This document shows positions 1-8,588 of a stretch of DNA of 47,959 bases, one piece after another. Numbering within the stretch: the stretch's first letter is position 1; every line of letters starts with the position of its first letter. The notes beneath the pieces are model-generated. The model searched no databases, was not told where the DNA came from, and was given only the letters and a program-made list of their open reading frames with translations. The position numbers were made by a program, and so were the translations under genes. The DNA is from Oscillospiraceae bacterium (GTDB taxonomy: Bacteria > Bacillota > Clostridia > Oscillospirales > Oscillospiraceae), in contig JAILFJ010000170.1 of NCBI GenBank assembly GCA_024697625.1, forward strand, positions 1 to 47,959, in the 5' to 3' direction.

Positions 1-68
1 TGGATGTCAACAGTATACCATATATCATACTTTTACGCACCTGTTTGGTGTGCCGTAATACGCAGTTT

Positions 69-130
69 CGTGAGCCTCAAATGCCGGTTTCACGCGCCCT
101 CTCGAGGATTCTTGCCATTTGAGTTTCACG
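69..130. repeat. Imperfect inverted repeat at the AT-rich window margin
   Basis: Arms 69-83 and 116-130 are complementary at 13 of 15 positions and enclose a 32-base spacer. The perfect core is CTCAAATG at 76-83 and CATTTGAG at 116-123. It lies in DNA visibly richer in A and T than the rest of the window, next to a decayed coding remnant. It could be a hairpin, an operator or an end of a lost mobile element. Nothing in the sequence decides between these. No gene is seen in 1-176. Confidence 0.4.
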
Positions 131-176
131 GATTAAGGAAATATTTTAGAATTATTACTGAAAATCTTTAAATATG

Positions 177-366
177 TCAGCAGTAGAACCTGACTCCTTC
201 GAAATGTTCTGCCCACTTCTTTACAATCCTTGCGCTGTTCGCTTCTATCGCACGAAGAATCAGTCTGAGTTCATGCTTTGGAATCCTTGAGTGATTATTT
301 AAGATGTGCGTTATGATGAAGAAAGTCGGTGAAATCTTCGATCTGCTCTTCTGAATAACCATAGAT
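177..366 (-). pseudogene. Decayed coding remnant; second part resembles the C-terminal end of DUF4160 proteins
   Basis: A 61-codon frame ends at 177. Its last 35 residues (IPKHELRLILRAIE, then KKWAEHFEG) resemble the C-terminal helix of DUF4160-type small proteins. Its first part does not look like a protein start and has no ribosome site. Over 295-366 a different frame of the same strand reads IYGYSEEQIEDFTDFLHH and then stops, which also looks protein-like. Two adjacent protein-like frames suggest one gene broken by a frameshift. The family assignment is from memory of the pattern and is weak. The region is AT-rich compared with all neighbouring genes, consistent with foreign origin. Confidence 0.35.
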
Positions 367-371
367 TTAAG

Positions 372-414
372 AAACCCTGTCAGGGGTTTGGTCTGACAGG
401 GTTTCGGCTTTTTT
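372..414. terminator. Strong hairpin downstream of the pilO-like gene
   Basis: An 11-base perfect stem (372-382 with 394-404) has an 11-base loop. On the plus strand it is followed by six T residues (409-414), so it is a good terminator for rightward transcription, for which no gene is visible. On the minus strand it lies just after the pilO-like stop codon and is followed only by CTTAAAT, so termination there would be weaker. It probably ends the VWA-PilMNO transcript. Confidence 0.65.
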
Positions 415-1042
415 ACGATGCGGCTGCGCCGCCGGAGGGAAGCCCCGCGTCCGGGGTGCCGCCCACCATGGTCTCGAAGAAGGTCGCGGTGGCGTTCACC
501 GTGACGCGCTCATAATACTCTCTGGCATAGAGGATGCGGTCTGCCTCGTTGTAGTAGGTCCGCGTCCGGCTGTAGTTGATGTCGTTCAGCAGGCACCGGA
601 GCTCGCTTGCGTAGATCTGCTTCAGGAGCTTCTCTGCCGCCTCGTGGCTCTCCACCGTGAAGCGCAGGTTGAAGTTGCGGCGGACCTGGTCCCCGTTCCG
701 GGTCACGTTGGCGAAGGATACCGAGTAGTCGTCCGTCACGCCCAGGATGTCGTTCAGGAAGGCCAGCTCCTCCTTGCTGTTGTTGTAGCTGCCCATGCGG
801 CTGACTTCGGGGTTCGAGGTGATGGATTCCAGCTCCCGCTCCATCTCTTCCAGTCGGGCGATTCTGCCCTGCAGGGCTGAGAGCTCGGTCTCGGTGGCCT
901 CTTTTTCGGCCTGCGCGCTGGCCAGGTCTTCACGCACCGGCTTGTCGATCACAAAGTAATACGCCAGTGCCACCAGGATCAGGGCCAGGATCAGAAGCAG
1001 TACCTTCTCGCCCCGATTGAAGTCTCGGCTTAAGATTTTCAC
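413..1042 (-). CDS. PilO-like inner-membrane protein of a type IV pilus-like complex
   Basis: The protein has 209 residues: a short cytoplasmic N-terminus, one membrane segment at about residues 14-34, a coiled coil at about 36-75, and a ferredoxin-like C-terminal region ending in a Gly/Ala-rich tail. This is the PilO layout. PilO pairs with PilN in the periplasmic/outer-face alignment complex of type IV pili and related secretion systems. The GTG start overlaps the stop of the PilN-like gene (GTGA), so the two are translationally coupled. Sequence identity to PilO is low by eye; the call rests on architecture and on gene order after PilM- and PilN-like genes. It is the last gene of the unit; no PilP/PilQ is expected in a Firmicute. 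Confidence 0.7.
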   Translation of the reverse strand: MKILSRDFNRGEKVLLLILALILVALAYYFVIDKPVREDLASAQAEKEATETELSALQGRIARLEEMERELESITSNPEVSRMGSYNNSKEELAFLNDILGVTDDYSVSFANVTRNGDQVRRNFNLRFTVESHEAAEKLLKQIYASELRCLLNDINYSRTRTYYNEADRILYAREYYERVTVNATATFFETMVGGTPDAGLPSGGAAAS

Positions 1043-1701
1043 CGTCTGTCCACCCCCTCATCCGGATTCAGATATACAAGAGCCTGGGCCGTTACGCTGG
1101 TCTCGATGATGGTCTCCTCGGTGTCATCTTCCTCATTCTTGATGACATGCCGGATCTCGTTGGTCTTCGCGTTCGTCACCGTGCAGAGGTCCACGATGTC
1201 CTCCGCCTTGATGGTCTGGGCGGTCTGGTTGATGTCCTCCAGGGTGTCCGCCGTCATCGTCACGGTCAGGATATTCCCGCGCAGGGACCAGTTGTCCATC
1301 CTGACCCGGGGATAGATCACCTCACGGATCAGATCCAGGACCTCGGCCCTGTCGGTGCGGTGCACTTCCTCATCCGTCATCCCGGAGAAGGTATAGTGGG
1401 CATAGAGCTCCGAGAGCTCGCCGTAGCTGTCCAGCCGCTGATACGCTTCGCTCAGCCGGCTCTTCGCCTCCGCAACCTCGGCCTCGGCCTGACTCACCGC
1501 CTTCAGGCGGTCCACCACCGCAAACTTGCCGAAGAGCACTGCGGCGATCAGCACCAGGATCACCAGCGGGATTGCAAGGCCGGGATTCATCGGCTGCACA
1601 TCCGTCATCGCCAGGTTGATCGTGCGTTTGACCGGATAGGCTCTCTTTCCGCGTCTGCCGGAGGCCGGTCTGCCTCCGATGCTTGCATTATTTGCTGCCA
1701 A
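1039..1701 (-). CDS. PilN-like inner-membrane protein of a type IV pilus-like complex
   Basis: The protein has 220 residues. A basic cytoplasmic N-terminus carries KRTINLAMTD at about residues 25-34, matching the PilN INL motif that binds the groove of PilM. It is followed by one membrane helix at about 41-60 and a coiled coil at about 62-100. The start is TTG at 1701, preceded by GGAGGTGAGAGGAG; the nearby ATG is out of frame. It starts 16 bases after the PilM-like stop and overlaps the PilO-like start by four bases. Role by family: it couples the cytoplasmic PilM actin-like protein to the external PilO. The N-terminal cytoplasmic arm, about 40 residues, is longer than in many PilN proteins. 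Confidence 0.75.
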   Translation of the reverse strand: MAANNASIGGRPASGRRGKRAYPVKRTINLAMTDVQPMNPGLAIPLVILVLIAAVLFGKFAVVDRLKAVSQAEAEVAEAKSRLSEAYQRLDSYGELSELYAHYTFSGMTDEEVHRTDRAEVLDLIREVIYPRVRMDNWSLRGNILTVTMTADTLEDINQTAQTIKAEDIVDLCTVTNAKTNEIRHVIKNEEDDTEETIIETSVTAQALVYLNPDEGVDRR

Positions 1702-1717
1702 CTCCTCTCACCTCCGC

Positions 1718-2764
1718 TCAGTTCATCGTCACGCCGATGGCCTGCACCAGGCCGTGGACTCCCGGGACATCCGCACCGTCGGGCACAAGCTCCACCGGTG
1801 CGTGGACCCGGATCCCCACCGTGTCCGCAATCACCTTACGCAGCGGCCGGATCATCGACCCTCCGCCCGTCAGGTACAGGTCCTCCAGCCGGCTGTCCGG
1901 ATTGGAGAACCGGTAGAAGTTCAGCGCCCGGATCAGTTCCACCGAGATGTTCTCGTAGGCATTCTGGCACACCGGGTTGTTCTGCCAGTCCTGATAGTTC
2001 TCCAGCAGGTAGGTGTGGGCCAGGTGCTCATCCACGCTCGCCGCGTCGGCGATGGCGGAGATCAGCGAGCGGAGCCCAACTTCCAGCTCTCTTGTGACGA
2101 TGTGGCGCTCGCCCCGGAACATGTACATCCGGATCGCCTGATAGCCCAGGTCCAGGATGCAGTATTCCTCCGGAGGCCCGCCGGGCACCGTCCGCGCCCG
2201 GATCAGCGCCTGATAGCACGAGACCGTAGGCGCCGCCTTGACGAGCTTCAGGCCCGCCTTGCGGGTATACTCCCGTGCGTCCTCGATCAGCGACTGCTGG
2301 GCCGCCACTGCGATGAGCTCCATCGAGCTCCCCGCCGCGGTCTCGTCGCCGTCGCCGGCTTCCTTCGCGGCTTTGCTCGCGCGCGTTGCAGCCTTGATCT
2401 CCTCCGCGGTCGAGATCATCGCGTAGTCAAAGACGTAGTTCTTCAGCTCCTCGGTGATGTAGTCCCGAAACTCGAAGGGAAGGTTGTACTTCAGCTGATC
2501 CGCCGTCATGACCGGCATCAACACGTTGCGTACAAAGACCGCCTCGTTGGGCAGCACCAGCGCCGCCCGGGGGCAGCGGATGCCGTACTGCTTCATCGTC
2601 GTGCGGATCAGCTCGCCCATGCTCTCCGTCGAGACCACGCGTCCCGCCCGGAGAAGGTTCTTCGGCATGGGAACCTCCGCCGACTTCTTGACCTTTCCTC
2701 CCTTCACCAGCGCCAGCTTCATGCTGTCATAGCCAATGTCTATGCCCAGGATGCTCTTTGCCAT
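1718..2764 (-). CDS. pilM: PilM-like actin-fold ATPase of type IV pilus assembly
   Basis: The protein has 348 residues and the FtsA/PilM actin-like fold. The phosphate-1 motif GIDIGYDSMKL is at 7-17, a second phosphate motif (ILDLGYQAIRM) at about 203-213, and the adenosine-side LTGGGSMIRPL at about 298-308. An Ala/Lys/Glu-rich insert at about 121-147 looks flexible. PilM is cytoplasmic, binds the PilN N-terminal tail and transmits the state of the motor ATPase to the pilus. Here it follows the VWA gene by 26 bases and precedes the PilN-like gene by 16, so the four genes form one unit. No pilB, pilC, pilT or pilin gene is in the window. Confidence 0.85.
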   Translation of the reverse strand: MAKSILGIDIGYDSMKLALVKGGKVKKSAEVPMPKNLLRAGRVVSTESMGELIRTTMKQYGIRCPRAALVLPNEAVFVRNVLMPVMTADQLKYNLPFEFRDYITEELKNYVFDYAMISTAEEIKAATRASKAAKEAGDGDETAAGSSMELIAVAAQQSLIEDAREYTRKAGLKLVKAAPTVSCYQALIRARTVPGGPPEEYCILDLGYQAIRMYMFRGERHIVTRELEVGLRSLISAIADAASVDEHLAHTYLLENYQDWQNNPVCQNAYENISVELIRALNFYRFSNPDSRLEDLYLTGGGSMIRPLRKVIADTVGIRVHAPVELVPDGADVPGVHGLVQAIGVTMN

Positions 2765-2790
2765 ATCCTCTTCCTCGTTTCTGTAATGCT

Positions 2791-4875
2791 TCAGTATTCG
2801 TAATCTGAGAACGCGAGACTTGCGGAGTCAAAGCGTACCTTCAGCTTCCGGTTTGGATTGCCTTCCACCAACACCGTGGTTTCGGTGCCGCTGTCAATGC
2901 GCACACTGTTGGTTTCGTAGCCGCGCCATTCCACCGGTTTATCTGTCACAAGGAAGACGTACGCGCCGCCCGAACCTTCGATGTAGCAGCGGCTGTAGTC
3001 CAGGCCTACGTTGTCGATGTCGGTGAAGCTGGAGAGCGGATACCTGCCCTTGGCAGGGCTGTGAGGGGCGCTGGTCCGGACGCTGCCGTCCACCTCGGTG
3101 GTCACCGTGAGCGAGCCCCCGAAGGTCTTGGCGGGCTTCCGTCTTGTGAGCAGGTAGATCGCCGCAGCGATCAGGGCCGCCGCCAGGAGTCCCAGCAGGA
3201 TCAGCACCGTGTTGATGACACGGAAGTTCAGCGTCACGTCACAGGACAGGCCCTCCGAGTCCGCCGCCTTCACGGTCAGGCTTCCGCTGCGGAGGCGGAA
3301 GTTGCCGAGGGTCAGCTGGAGATGTCCGGTGGGGCTGAGGTAGTACTCCGCGCCCTGCCGGAGATTCGGTGAACTGGCCGTGTAGCTGAGTGAGCTGTCC
3401 TCCAGGTCGTGTACCAGGCCGTTCAGGTCCCTGGTGTACTTTCCGCCTGCAAACGGCCAGACCATCACGGTCTCGGTCAGGTTCCGCGTGCTTGCCGTGG
3501 GCGGTGTGTTGGGAACAGGTGGCGGCTCGGGGATCGGGTCCCGTACCGGTTCCGGTTCCGGCTCGGGCTCCGGCACGTAGAAGCGGACCGGTCCGATGCG
3601 GTGGGATACGCGCTCCAGCGAGTTGCCCGTCACGGTGGTCCCGAAGCTGTAGACACCCTCTTCGATGGGAGGCCTCACCTCAAAGCCGTTCTCGTCCGCA
3701 TACATGGGTATGCGCCGGATCTCGCCCCCGTTCTCGTCATAGACCGACAGCACCGCTTCAAAGCCGGAATAGGCCTGGAGGCTGTTTGCCCGCACATTGC
3801 CCATCGAGAGCGTCGCACGGAAGGCCACCTCGTCCCCGACCTCAAACTCCTCCCTCGCCGGGATCATGTTGAACGACAGGGTGAGCCTGGTGTTGTAGAT
3901 CACCTCGATGCGGATGGAGTCGTTGGGCACGCCCCAGGTCGAGAGAACCCATTCGCCTGCGATGGGGGCCGCAATCTTGAAAGTGGTGAAGGTGTCCCGG
4001 ATCTGCGGGTCCAGCTCCTGCGGTTCACCGTCCGGCCTTGTCAGCGCAACGTCCGTCGCGCGGCCGACAATGACAATGTTGACCTCCTCCACGCCAAAGC
4101 CCGGCACCTCAAACGGCGTCTCGATCAGGCCCTCCTCGGGGAAGACATCGTCCACCAGCGTCACGGAGCGGCTGGAATAGATCAGCTCGTAGAAGACCTG
4201 GAAGACCTTCTGCAGATCTTCGGCAACCTGAACCTCGGTGAATTCACCCTCCGTGGTTTCGGCGATGCGCGCCATCTCGGCCGAGTCGGCCGAGCCGTTG
4301 TGGTTGAGGCAGACGCTGTAGATCGGGATCTCCTGCTCCGCTGCCTTTGCCAGCGCCAGGTCGCGCATCACTTCGGACTCAAAGGTCAGGCCGCCGGTCT
4401 CCATCGCGGTGTTGCCGTCGCTGAAGAGGATGATTACAGAAGGCAGGCTGTCGTCGCCGTTCTCCTCCAGCTGTTCCAGCGCTGTTGTAAGGCCCAGACC
4501 GATGTTGGTCCAGCCGCCCGGGTAGCTCACGTTCTCCAGCGCGTTTACAACGGCTTCCTTCTCTTCCCGGCCGTTGACCTCCTTCGGTTCCACCCGCCGG
4601 TCTACCTTGGTTGAGAACACCACACCGCCCAGGACGTTCCCCTCGTCGGCGAGGAGGTCCGTAAACAGCCTTACGGCTTCAAAGCGGTTCCCTCTCGGGT
4701 CGGTGGCGTTCAGGGAGACACTGGCATCCAGCACCAACATGACATTAAAGCGGTTTTCCGGGTTCTCCCGAGGCTCCGCCGCTGTCTGCTCCTCCCCCTC
4801 CGCTGCTGCGGCAGGCATCAGCAACGCCAGCAGCATGACCAGCGAAAGCACCGCCGCCAGTCCTCTCCGTCTCAT
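2791..4875 (-). CDS. Secreted, membrane-anchored von Willebrand factor A domain protein
   Basis: The protein has 694 residues. It has a signal peptide at about 1-25 (cleavage near PAAAAEG), and a VWA domain at about 43-230 with a complete MIDAS metal site: Asp50-x-Ser52-x-Ser54, Thr123 and Asp153. Beta-rich regions follow, then a Pro/Glu linker (PEPEPEPEP) near 450, an Ig/cadherin-like segment, a membrane helix at about 553-576 and a final domain of about 118 residues. If the signal peptide is cleaved, that last domain is cytoplasmic. The ATG follows GGAGG with good spacing. The gene heads the PilMNO-like unit, and VWA domains occur in pilus-tip proteins such as PilY1, so a surface or adhesion role linked to the complex is plausible but inferred. 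Confidence 0.75.
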   Translation of the reverse strand: MRRRGLAAVLSLVMLLALLMPAAAAEGEEQTAAEPRENPENRFNVMLVLDASVSLNATDPRGNRFEAVRLFTDLLADEGNVLGGVVFSTKVDRRVEPKEVNGREEKEAVVNALENVSYPGGWTNIGLGLTTALEQLEENGDDSLPSVIILFSDGNTAMETGGLTFESEVMRDLALAKAAEQEIPIYSVCLNHNGSADSAEMARIAETTEGEFTEVQVAEDLQKVFQVFYELIYSSRSVTLVDDVFPEEGLIETPFEVPGFGVEEVNIVIVGRATDVALTRPDGEPQELDPQIRDTFTTFKIAAPIAGEWVLSTWGVPNDSIRIEVIYNTRLTLSFNMIPAREEFEVGDEVAFRATLSMGNVRANSLQAYSGFEAVLSVYDENGGEIRRIPMYADENGFEVRPPIEEGVYSFGTTVTGNSLERVSHRIGPVRFYVPEPEPEPEPVRDPIPEPPPVPNTPPTASTRNLTETVMVWPFAGGKYTRDLNGLVHDLEDSSLSYTASSPNLRQGAEYYLSPTGHLQLTLGNFRLRSGSLTVKAADSEGLSCDVTLNFRVINTVLILLGLLAAALIAAAIYLLTRRKPAKTFGGSLTVTTEVDGSVRTSAPHSPAKGRYPLSSFTDIDNVGLDYSRCYIEGSGGAYVFLVTDKPVEWRGYETNSVRIDSGTETTVLVEGNPNRKLKVRFDSASLAFSDYEY

Positions 4876-4915
4876 TGTGTACCATCCTCCAGTCTACAAA
4901 AAACTGATTGCGCTT

Positions 4916-4944
4916 ATTGTAGCACGATTTGTTGAATCTCGCAA
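4916..4944 (-). promoter_or_regulatory. Sigma-A promoter for the VWA-PilMNO unit
   Basis: Read on the minus strand: -35 TTGCGA (complement of 4939-4944), a 17-base spacer, and -10 TACAAT (complement of 4916-4921). It points toward the VWA gene starting at 4875 and is back to back with the nadE promoter. Confidence 0.65.
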
Positions 4945-4954
4945 TATTTTATAG

Positions 4955-4983
4955 TTGAATCCGTTTAATGAATTTGATATAAT
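4955..4983 (+). promoter_or_regulatory. Sigma-A promoter for nadE-purB-purA
   Basis: -35 TTGAAT (4955-4960), a 17-base spacer and a perfect -10 TATAAT (4978-4983). Transcription would start near 4990, giving a leader of about 30 bases. The gap between the two divergent genes (4876-5018) holds only the two promoters. Confidence 0.8.
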
Positions 4984-5018
4984 TTCACCGCTTGTTTTTT
5001 TCGGAAGGAGAAGCAGAA

Positions 5019-5759
5019 ATGTACTGCAGAGACTGGAAAGCGGAATACGACGGCCGCGTCTCCTGGATCCGTTCGCTCGTGGAGTCGAGCGGCGTGAAGG
5101 GGATTGTTTTCGGCAATTCCGGCGGCAAGGACAGCGCCCTCGTGGGCATCCTCTGCAAGGCCGCCTGCGACAATACGGTGGGCATCCTCATGCCCTGCGC
5201 CTCCCGGCGGAACTTTGAGGCGGACGCGGAGGACGGCAGAGCCCTGGCCGAGCGCTTCGGCATAGAGGCCCGGATGATCGACCTGACCGAGGTGCGGGAG
5301 CAGGAGCTCCGGCAGCTGCGCGGGATCACCGCGCTCACGGACGACGCCGTCGCCAACATCGCGCCCCGGCTGCGCATGACGACGCTCTACGCCGTGGCTG
5401 CGGCGGAGGGACGCCTCGTCGCCGGCACCGGCAACCGCAGCGAGGCCTATATGGGCTACTATACCAAGTGGGGCGACGGCGCCTGCGACTTTAACCCCAT
5501 CGCGGATCTCACCGCCTCCGAGGTGCTGGAGTTTCTCCGTTATCTGGACGCGCCCTCGAGCATCGTCGGCAAGGCCCCCTCGGCAGGGCTCTTCGACGGC
5601 CAGACCGACGAGGACGAGATGGGCGTCACCTACCGCGCCATCGACAGCTGGCTTCTGGAAGGCCGGGCGGAGGAGAAGGACCTCGCCGTCATCGAGCGCT
5701 ATCACCGCCGGAGCGAGCACAAGCGCCGGCCGATCCCCGTGTATCCGGGCTCCGTCTGA
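5019..5759 (+). CDS. nadE: NAD synthetase, ammonia-dependent type
   Basis: NadE makes NAD from deamido-NAD, ATP and ammonia, the last step of NAD synthesis. The protein has 246 residues from ATG 5019, chosen because GGAAGGAG lies eight bases upstream; an in-frame TTG at 4992 would place that site inside the gene. The PP-loop SGGKDS at about 34-39 binds ATP, and GTGNRSEAYMGYYTKWGDG is the family's conserved mid-region. There is no N-terminal glutaminase domain, so ammonia is presumably the nitrogen source. It is the first gene of an operon with purB (12 bases downstream) and purA, linking NAD and adenine nucleotide synthesis. Confidence 0.92.
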   Translation: MYCRDWKAEYDGRVSWIRSLVESSGVKGIVFGNSGGKDSALVGILCKAACDNTVGILMPCASRRNFEADAEDGRALAERFGIEARMIDLTEVREQELRQLRGITALTDDAVANIAPRLRMTTLYAVAAAEGRLVAGTGNRSEAYMGYYTKWGDGACDFNPIADLTASEVLEFLRYLDAPSSIVGKAPSAGLFDGQTDEDEMGVTYRAIDSWLLEGRAEEKDLAVIERYHRRSEHKRRPIPVYPGSV

Positions 5760-5771
5760 GGGAGGTCCGGG

Positions 5772-7205
5772 ATGCACGACCGATACCAGAATCCTCTGTG
5801 CACCCGCTACGCCGGGGAGGAGATGCAGAGGATCTTTTCCGACGACCGGAAGTTCTCCACCTGGCGCAGGCTCTGGCTTGCCCTCGCCGAAGGGGAGAAG
5901 GAGCTCGGGATCCCCATCACGGACCGGCAGCTCGACGAGATGCGCGCCCATCTGGACGACATCGACTACGCCCGCGCGGCCGAGGAGGAGAAGGCCCTGC
6001 GCCACGACGTGATGGCGCACGTGCACACCTTTGCCGCCTGCTGCCCGGAGGCCGCGCCCATCATCCACCTGGGGGCCACCTCCTGCTACGTCGGGGACAA
6101 CACCGACATCATCAACATGCGTGACGCGCTGCTGCTGATCCGGCGGAAGCTTCTCGGCGTGATGAGCGCGCTGGCAGAGCTCGCGGAGAAGAACAGCGAC
6201 CTGCCGACCCTGGCCTTCACGCACTTTCAGGCCGCCCAGCCCACCACCGTCGGGAAGCGGGCCTGCCTCTGGCTGCAGGATCTGGAGACGGATCTGCGGC
6301 AGCTGGATTTTGAGCTCGGCGAGCTGAGGCTCCTCGGCTGCAAGGGCACCACCGGCACGGCGGCCAGTTTTCTGCAGCTCTTTGACGGCGACGGGGAGAA
6401 GGTCCGCCTTCTGGAGCAGGGCATTGCGAAGCGGATGGGCTTTCCGCGCTGTCAGAGCGTCAGCGGCCAGACCTATTCCCGGAAGCAGGACTTCATGGTG
6501 CTGCAGGTGCTCTCGGGCATCGCGCAGAGCGCCTCGAAGTTTGCCGGCGACATCCGGCTGCTCAGCCACCTCAAGGAGGCTGAGGAGCCCTTTGAGTCCG
6601 GCCAGATCGGCTCGTCGGCCATGGCCTACAAGCGCAACCCCATGCGCTCCGAGCGCATCGCCTCCCTGAGCCGCTATGTGATCTGCGACCTGCAGAACGC
6701 CGCCATCACCGCCTCGGCCCAGTGGCTGGAGCGGACGCTGGACGACTCGGCCAACCGCCGCATTGCGATCCCGGAGGCCTTTCTGGCCTGCGACGGGATT
6801 CTGAATCTTTACGACAACGTCGCCTCCGGGCTCCGGCTCTTCCCCGCCGTGATGCGGAAGCATCTGCGGGAGGAGCTCCCCTTCCTCGCCACCGAGAATA
6901 TCCTCATGTACTGCGTGAAGCAGAAGGGCGGAGACCGGCAGCTCCTGCACGAGCGCATCCGCATCCACTCCATGGCCGCGGCCGAGCAGGTCAAGCTCCT
7001 CGGTGCGGAGAACGACCTGCTCCGGCGCATCGCCCAGGACCCGGCCTTCGGCCTCACGGCCGAGGAGCTCGAAACGCTCTCCGATCCCGCCGGCTTCACC
7101 GGGATGGCCTCGCAGCAGTGCGAGGACTATCTCCGGGATGAGATCCGGCCCATCCTGCAGGAGAACCGGGACCTCATCCGGAGGGCGGACGCGATCTCAG
7201 TCTGA
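5772..7205 (+). CDS. purB: Adenylosuccinate lyase
   Basis: PurB cleaves adenylosuccinate to AMP and SAICAR to AICAR, releasing fumarate; it acts as a cytoplasmic homotetramer. The protein has 477 residues, normal for the longer lyase subfamily. Visible motifs are RHDVMAH at 78-84, TSCYVGDN at 103-110, the HFQ histidine (His151), KGTTGT at 191-196 and the fumarase/lyase signature SSAMAYKRNP at 281-290. It starts 12 bases after nadE with a GGAGG-type site in between and lies in one operon with purA, the enzyme that makes its substrate. Confidence 0.95.
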   Translation: MHDRYQNPLCTRYAGEEMQRIFSDDRKFSTWRRLWLALAEGEKELGIPITDRQLDEMRAHLDDIDYARAAEEEKALRHDVMAHVHTFAACCPEAAPIIHLGATSCYVGDNTDIINMRDALLLIRRKLLGVMSALAELAEKNSDLPTLAFTHFQAAQPTTVGKRACLWLQDLETDLRQLDFELGELRLLGCKGTTGTAASFLQLFDGDGEKVRLLEQGIAKRMGFPRCQSVSGQTYSRKQDFMVLQVLSGIAQSASKFAGDIRLLSHLKEAEEPFESGQIGSSAMAYKRNPMRSERIASLSRYVICDLQNAAITASAQWLERTLDDSANRRIAIPEAFLACDGILNLYDNVASGLRLFPAVMRKHLREELPFLATENILMYCVKQKGGDRQLLHERIRIHSMAAAEQVKLLGAENDLLRRIAQDPAFGLTAEELETLSDPAGFTGMASQQCEDYLRDEIRPILQENRDLIRRADAISV

Positions 7206-7274
7206 CGGCGAACGGCGAATAATTATAAGGCAGAACAGAATATATAAGGTTAAAGAGAAAAGAGGAATTCATCC

Positions 7275-8552
7275 ATGTTAACATCCATCGTGGGCACCAA
7301 CTGGGGCGACGAGGGCAAGGGCCGCATGGTCGACCTGCTCAGCCGGGACTATGACATCGTCGTCCGCTATCAGGGCGGCAACAACGCCGGCCACACCGTC
7401 GTCAACGACCGGGGGCGGTTCATCCTGAATCTGCTGCCCTCCGGCATCCTGCGCCCCGAGACCGCAAATGTTCTGGGCCCCGGTATGGTCGTCGACCCCG
7501 AGCACCTGACGAAGGAGACCGCAGCGCTCCGCGAGGGCGGCATCGACATCACGCCCGCGCACCTGGTCCTCAGCTCCCGGGCCGTCCTCTGCATGCCCTA
7601 CCACCGGCTGCTGGACCAGCTCGAGGAGGACCGCCTGGGCGACAGGAAGTTCGGCTCCACACGGCGGGGCATCTCGCCGGTCTATGCGGACAAGTACATG
7701 AAGAAGACCCTCCGCATGGGTGACCTGCTGCACCCCGAATCTCTGCGCGAAAAGGTCGAGGGCATCGTCGAGTGGAAGAACCTGACGGTCGAGAAGGGCT
7801 ACGGCCACAGCCCTGTCGGCGTGGATGAGACCATGGCCTGGCTGGAGGAATACGCCATGCCCTTCGCCCCCTATGTCCGGGATACGACGGTCTTCCTCCG
7901 CAACGCGATCAATGAGGGAAAATCCGTGCTCTTTGAGGCCCAGCTGGGCGCGCTGCGGGACGTGGATTACGGCATCGTGCCCTACACCTCCGCCTCCACC
8001 ACCCTGGCTTCCTACGCCCCCATCGGCGCGGGGATCCCCTTCGCGAAACTCGACCAGGCCATCGGCATCATGAAGGCCTATTCCAGCTGCGTGGGCGAGG
8101 GCCCCTTCACCTGCGAGCTGTTTGGGGAGGCGGGGGACGCCCTCCGCGAGGCCGGAGGCGAATACGGCGCCGCCACCGGACGGCCGAGGCGGGTCGGCGG
8201 CTTCGACGTCGTGGCCTCCCGTTACGGCGTGCTGATGCAGGGCTGCACCAGCCTTGCGCTGACGAAGCTGGACGTGCTCTCGTATCTGGAGCAGATCCCC
8301 GTCTGCGTCGCCTACGAGCTCAACGGACAGAGGACCGAAGAGTTTCCCTCCTCCATCGACGACCTCAACGCCGCAAAGCCGGTCTATGAGTATCTCCCCG
8401 GCTTCCGCTGCGACATCAGCGGGGCCAGAAGGCTGGAGGATCTGCCGAAGGCGGCCGTCGACTACATCCGGTATCTGGAGAAGGCCGTCGGCTGTCCGAT
8501 CCGCTACGTCTCCGTCGGGCCGGAGCGCGAGGCCTATATTCAGCTCTTCTGA
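7275..8552 (+). CDS. purA: Adenylosuccinate synthetase
   Basis: PurA joins IMP and aspartate using GTP to form adenylosuccinate, the first committed step to AMP. The protein has 425 residues, the usual length. The GTP-binding loop GDEGKG is at 11-16, the catalytic His is in NNAGHTVV near residue 40, and the GRPRRVGGFD region is present. It begins 69 bases after purB with a moderate site (AGAGGA) and is the last gene before a strong terminator. Confidence 0.96.
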   Translation: MLTSIVGTNWGDEGKGRMVDLLSRDYDIVVRYQGGNNAGHTVVNDRGRFILNLLPSGILRPETANVLGPGMVVDPEHLTKETAALREGGIDITPAHLVLSSRAVLCMPYHRLLDQLEEDRLGDRKFGSTRRGISPVYADKYMKKTLRMGDLLHPESLREKVEGIVEWKNLTVEKGYGHSPVGVDETMAWLEEYAMPFAPYVRDTTVFLRNAINEGKSVLFEAQLGALRDVDYGIVPYTSASTTLASYAPIGAGIPFAKLDQAIGIMKAYSSCVGEGPFTCELFGEAGDALREAGGEYGAATGRPRRVGGFDVVASRYGVLMQGCTSLALTKLDVLSYLEQIPVCVAYELNGQRTEEFPSSIDDLNAAKPVYEYLPGFRCDISGARRLEDLPKAAVDYIRYLEKAVGCPIRYVSVGPEREAYIQLF

Positions 8553-8588
8553 GGCTGCCGATCGGATCACATCCATACGGCATTCCAG

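Noticed and set aside
5..10. A TTGACA on the minus strand at the window edge, a possible -35 pointing out of the window
   Set aside because: The matching -10 would lie outside the sequence, so it cannot be supported.
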